NCBI GenBank assembly: GCA_963942565.1 | Contig: OZ012700.1 | Span: 30,907,589-30,971,588, forward strand | From: Maea johnstoni | Lineage: Eukaryota > Annelida > Polychaeta > Spionida > Magelonidae | Reading direction: 5' to 3' | Length of the DNA: 64,000 nucleotides | Shown here: positions 63,328 through 64,000 of the stretch, one piece after another | Position numbering within the stretch: the first letter of the stretch is position 1 | How the letters are laid out: the number at the start of each line of letters is the position of its first letter | Made by a program: the position numbers and the translations under genes | Notes under the pieces: generated by a model | The model's input: only the letters and a program-made list of their open reading frames with translations | The model's database searches: none | What the model was told of the DNA's origin: nothing

Positions 63328-63905
63328 AAGGCCATCCTTATTCATTACATCATGAACCTATGCCTGTGAACTTGCTTTTACTAGTATCCCTACATCTACA
63401 TATCTATCTTACACCAATCTATCCAGCATCTATCAATCAAAGTGCCATTCATCTAGCAGTGTACAATATCTAACACTAAGAAGTAAGCTCTTTCATATAC
63501 ATTATCAGGTTATGTCAGAAAAACGACAAAAGTCATCAGTGCAAAAATTATGTACATGCATTGCACTGTTTGCACATACAGAAAAACCTAGCAAAAAATA
63601 AAAAATCAAATGTGCCGAAATGGGTTCATATGAAAGTAGACAAGAATGTCATGGTTCAATACTGAAAAATAAGAAGTTTGAAAATAAGAAGCGAAGTACA
63701 AAAGAAAAGTCCTTTCGATAGTAAAGCACAGATTATATTCATATCTCCTGAAAAGAAATAGGGCATCTCTCTACTCACATGTTGCATTGTATTTTCATAA
63801 AAATAAAAGGGAATGCCATTTTCATTATCATTTAGCTTCCATATAATGGTGAAATACAAAAGAGGGTCTTTCCACCTTGAAGCACAAGTTGTACTGTAGA
63901 ACACA
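63328..63905. other. no gene recognised (63328-63905)
   Basis: AT-rich. An 82-codon minus-strand frame (63656-63904) has no recognised motif or splice context. Two weakly similar stretches (near 63690 and 63850, GTACAAAAGAAAAGTC / ATACAAAAGAGGGTC) suggest a small old duplication. Confidence 0.4.
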
Positions 63906-63909
63906 CAAT

Positions 63910-63978
63910 GTACGCGTCTGTTTATATATAGCGTACATAGCGTGTGGTTCTGCTTCGCTATATATAAAAACGCTGTAC
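63910..63978. repeat. imperfect inverted repeat, arms about 23 bp
   Basis: The arms GTACGCGTCTGTTTATATAT-AGCG and CGCT-ATATATAAAAACGCTGTAC pair with one or two indels around a 22-nt centre. It could be a small inverted-repeat element cut by the window edge. Confidence 0.6.
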
Positions 63979-64000
63979 TTTTTTTTTGTACTTTGGCGCT

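Overview
This is eukaryotic, metazoan DNA, most likely from a marine invertebrate. It is AT-rich, with long AT, AAT and CTAT microsatellites, GT-AG style exon borders and several short TTAA-flanked or inverted-repeat elements. No bacterial operon, CRISPR array, rRNA or tRNA gene was found. The species cannot be named from the sequence alone.

Bases 1-53630 are one head-to-tail tandem array (a macrosatellite) of a unit of about 3.33 kb. There are 16 full units (3309 to 3342 bp), a right-hand partial unit (53436-53630) and a left-hand partial unit (1-160) that runs off the window. The units are almost identical. Each holds CTAT, AT/GT and AAT microsatellites, an internal 93-bp duplication, a GC-richer segment with a perfect small hairpin, a relic of a TTAA element also found in the right flank, and on the minus strand one candidate 206-nt exon. 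That exon would encode about 69 residues with two hydrophobic segments and was not recognised. It is present in all 16 full units and missing from the left partial one.

The array stops 173 bp from the splice donor of a minus-strand first coding exon (53804-53894). Its 31 residues look like the start of a LOTUS (OST-HTH) domain of the TDRD7 type, a germ-granule/piRNA-pathway family. The array therefore appears to sit inside, or to interrupt, the first intron of that gene. Just upstream, about six decayed copies of a roughly 100-145 bp repeat (53875-54705) each derive from the start-codon region plus its 5' flank, and several carry YY1-like motifs (CAAGATGGCGGC).

The right flank (53631-64000) holds the last coding exon of a second, plus-strand gene (57224-57426), unrecognised. 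Its stop-codon region is also tandemly duplicated and decayed downstream. The rest is intergenic or intronic DNA. It contains four copies of one TTAA-flanked repeat family, three of another plus the relic inside the array unit, one short inverted-repeat element with a 3-bp duplication (PIF/Harbinger-like), three small tandem duplications and long AT or AAT tracts. Most other open frames are translated microsatellites or repeats.
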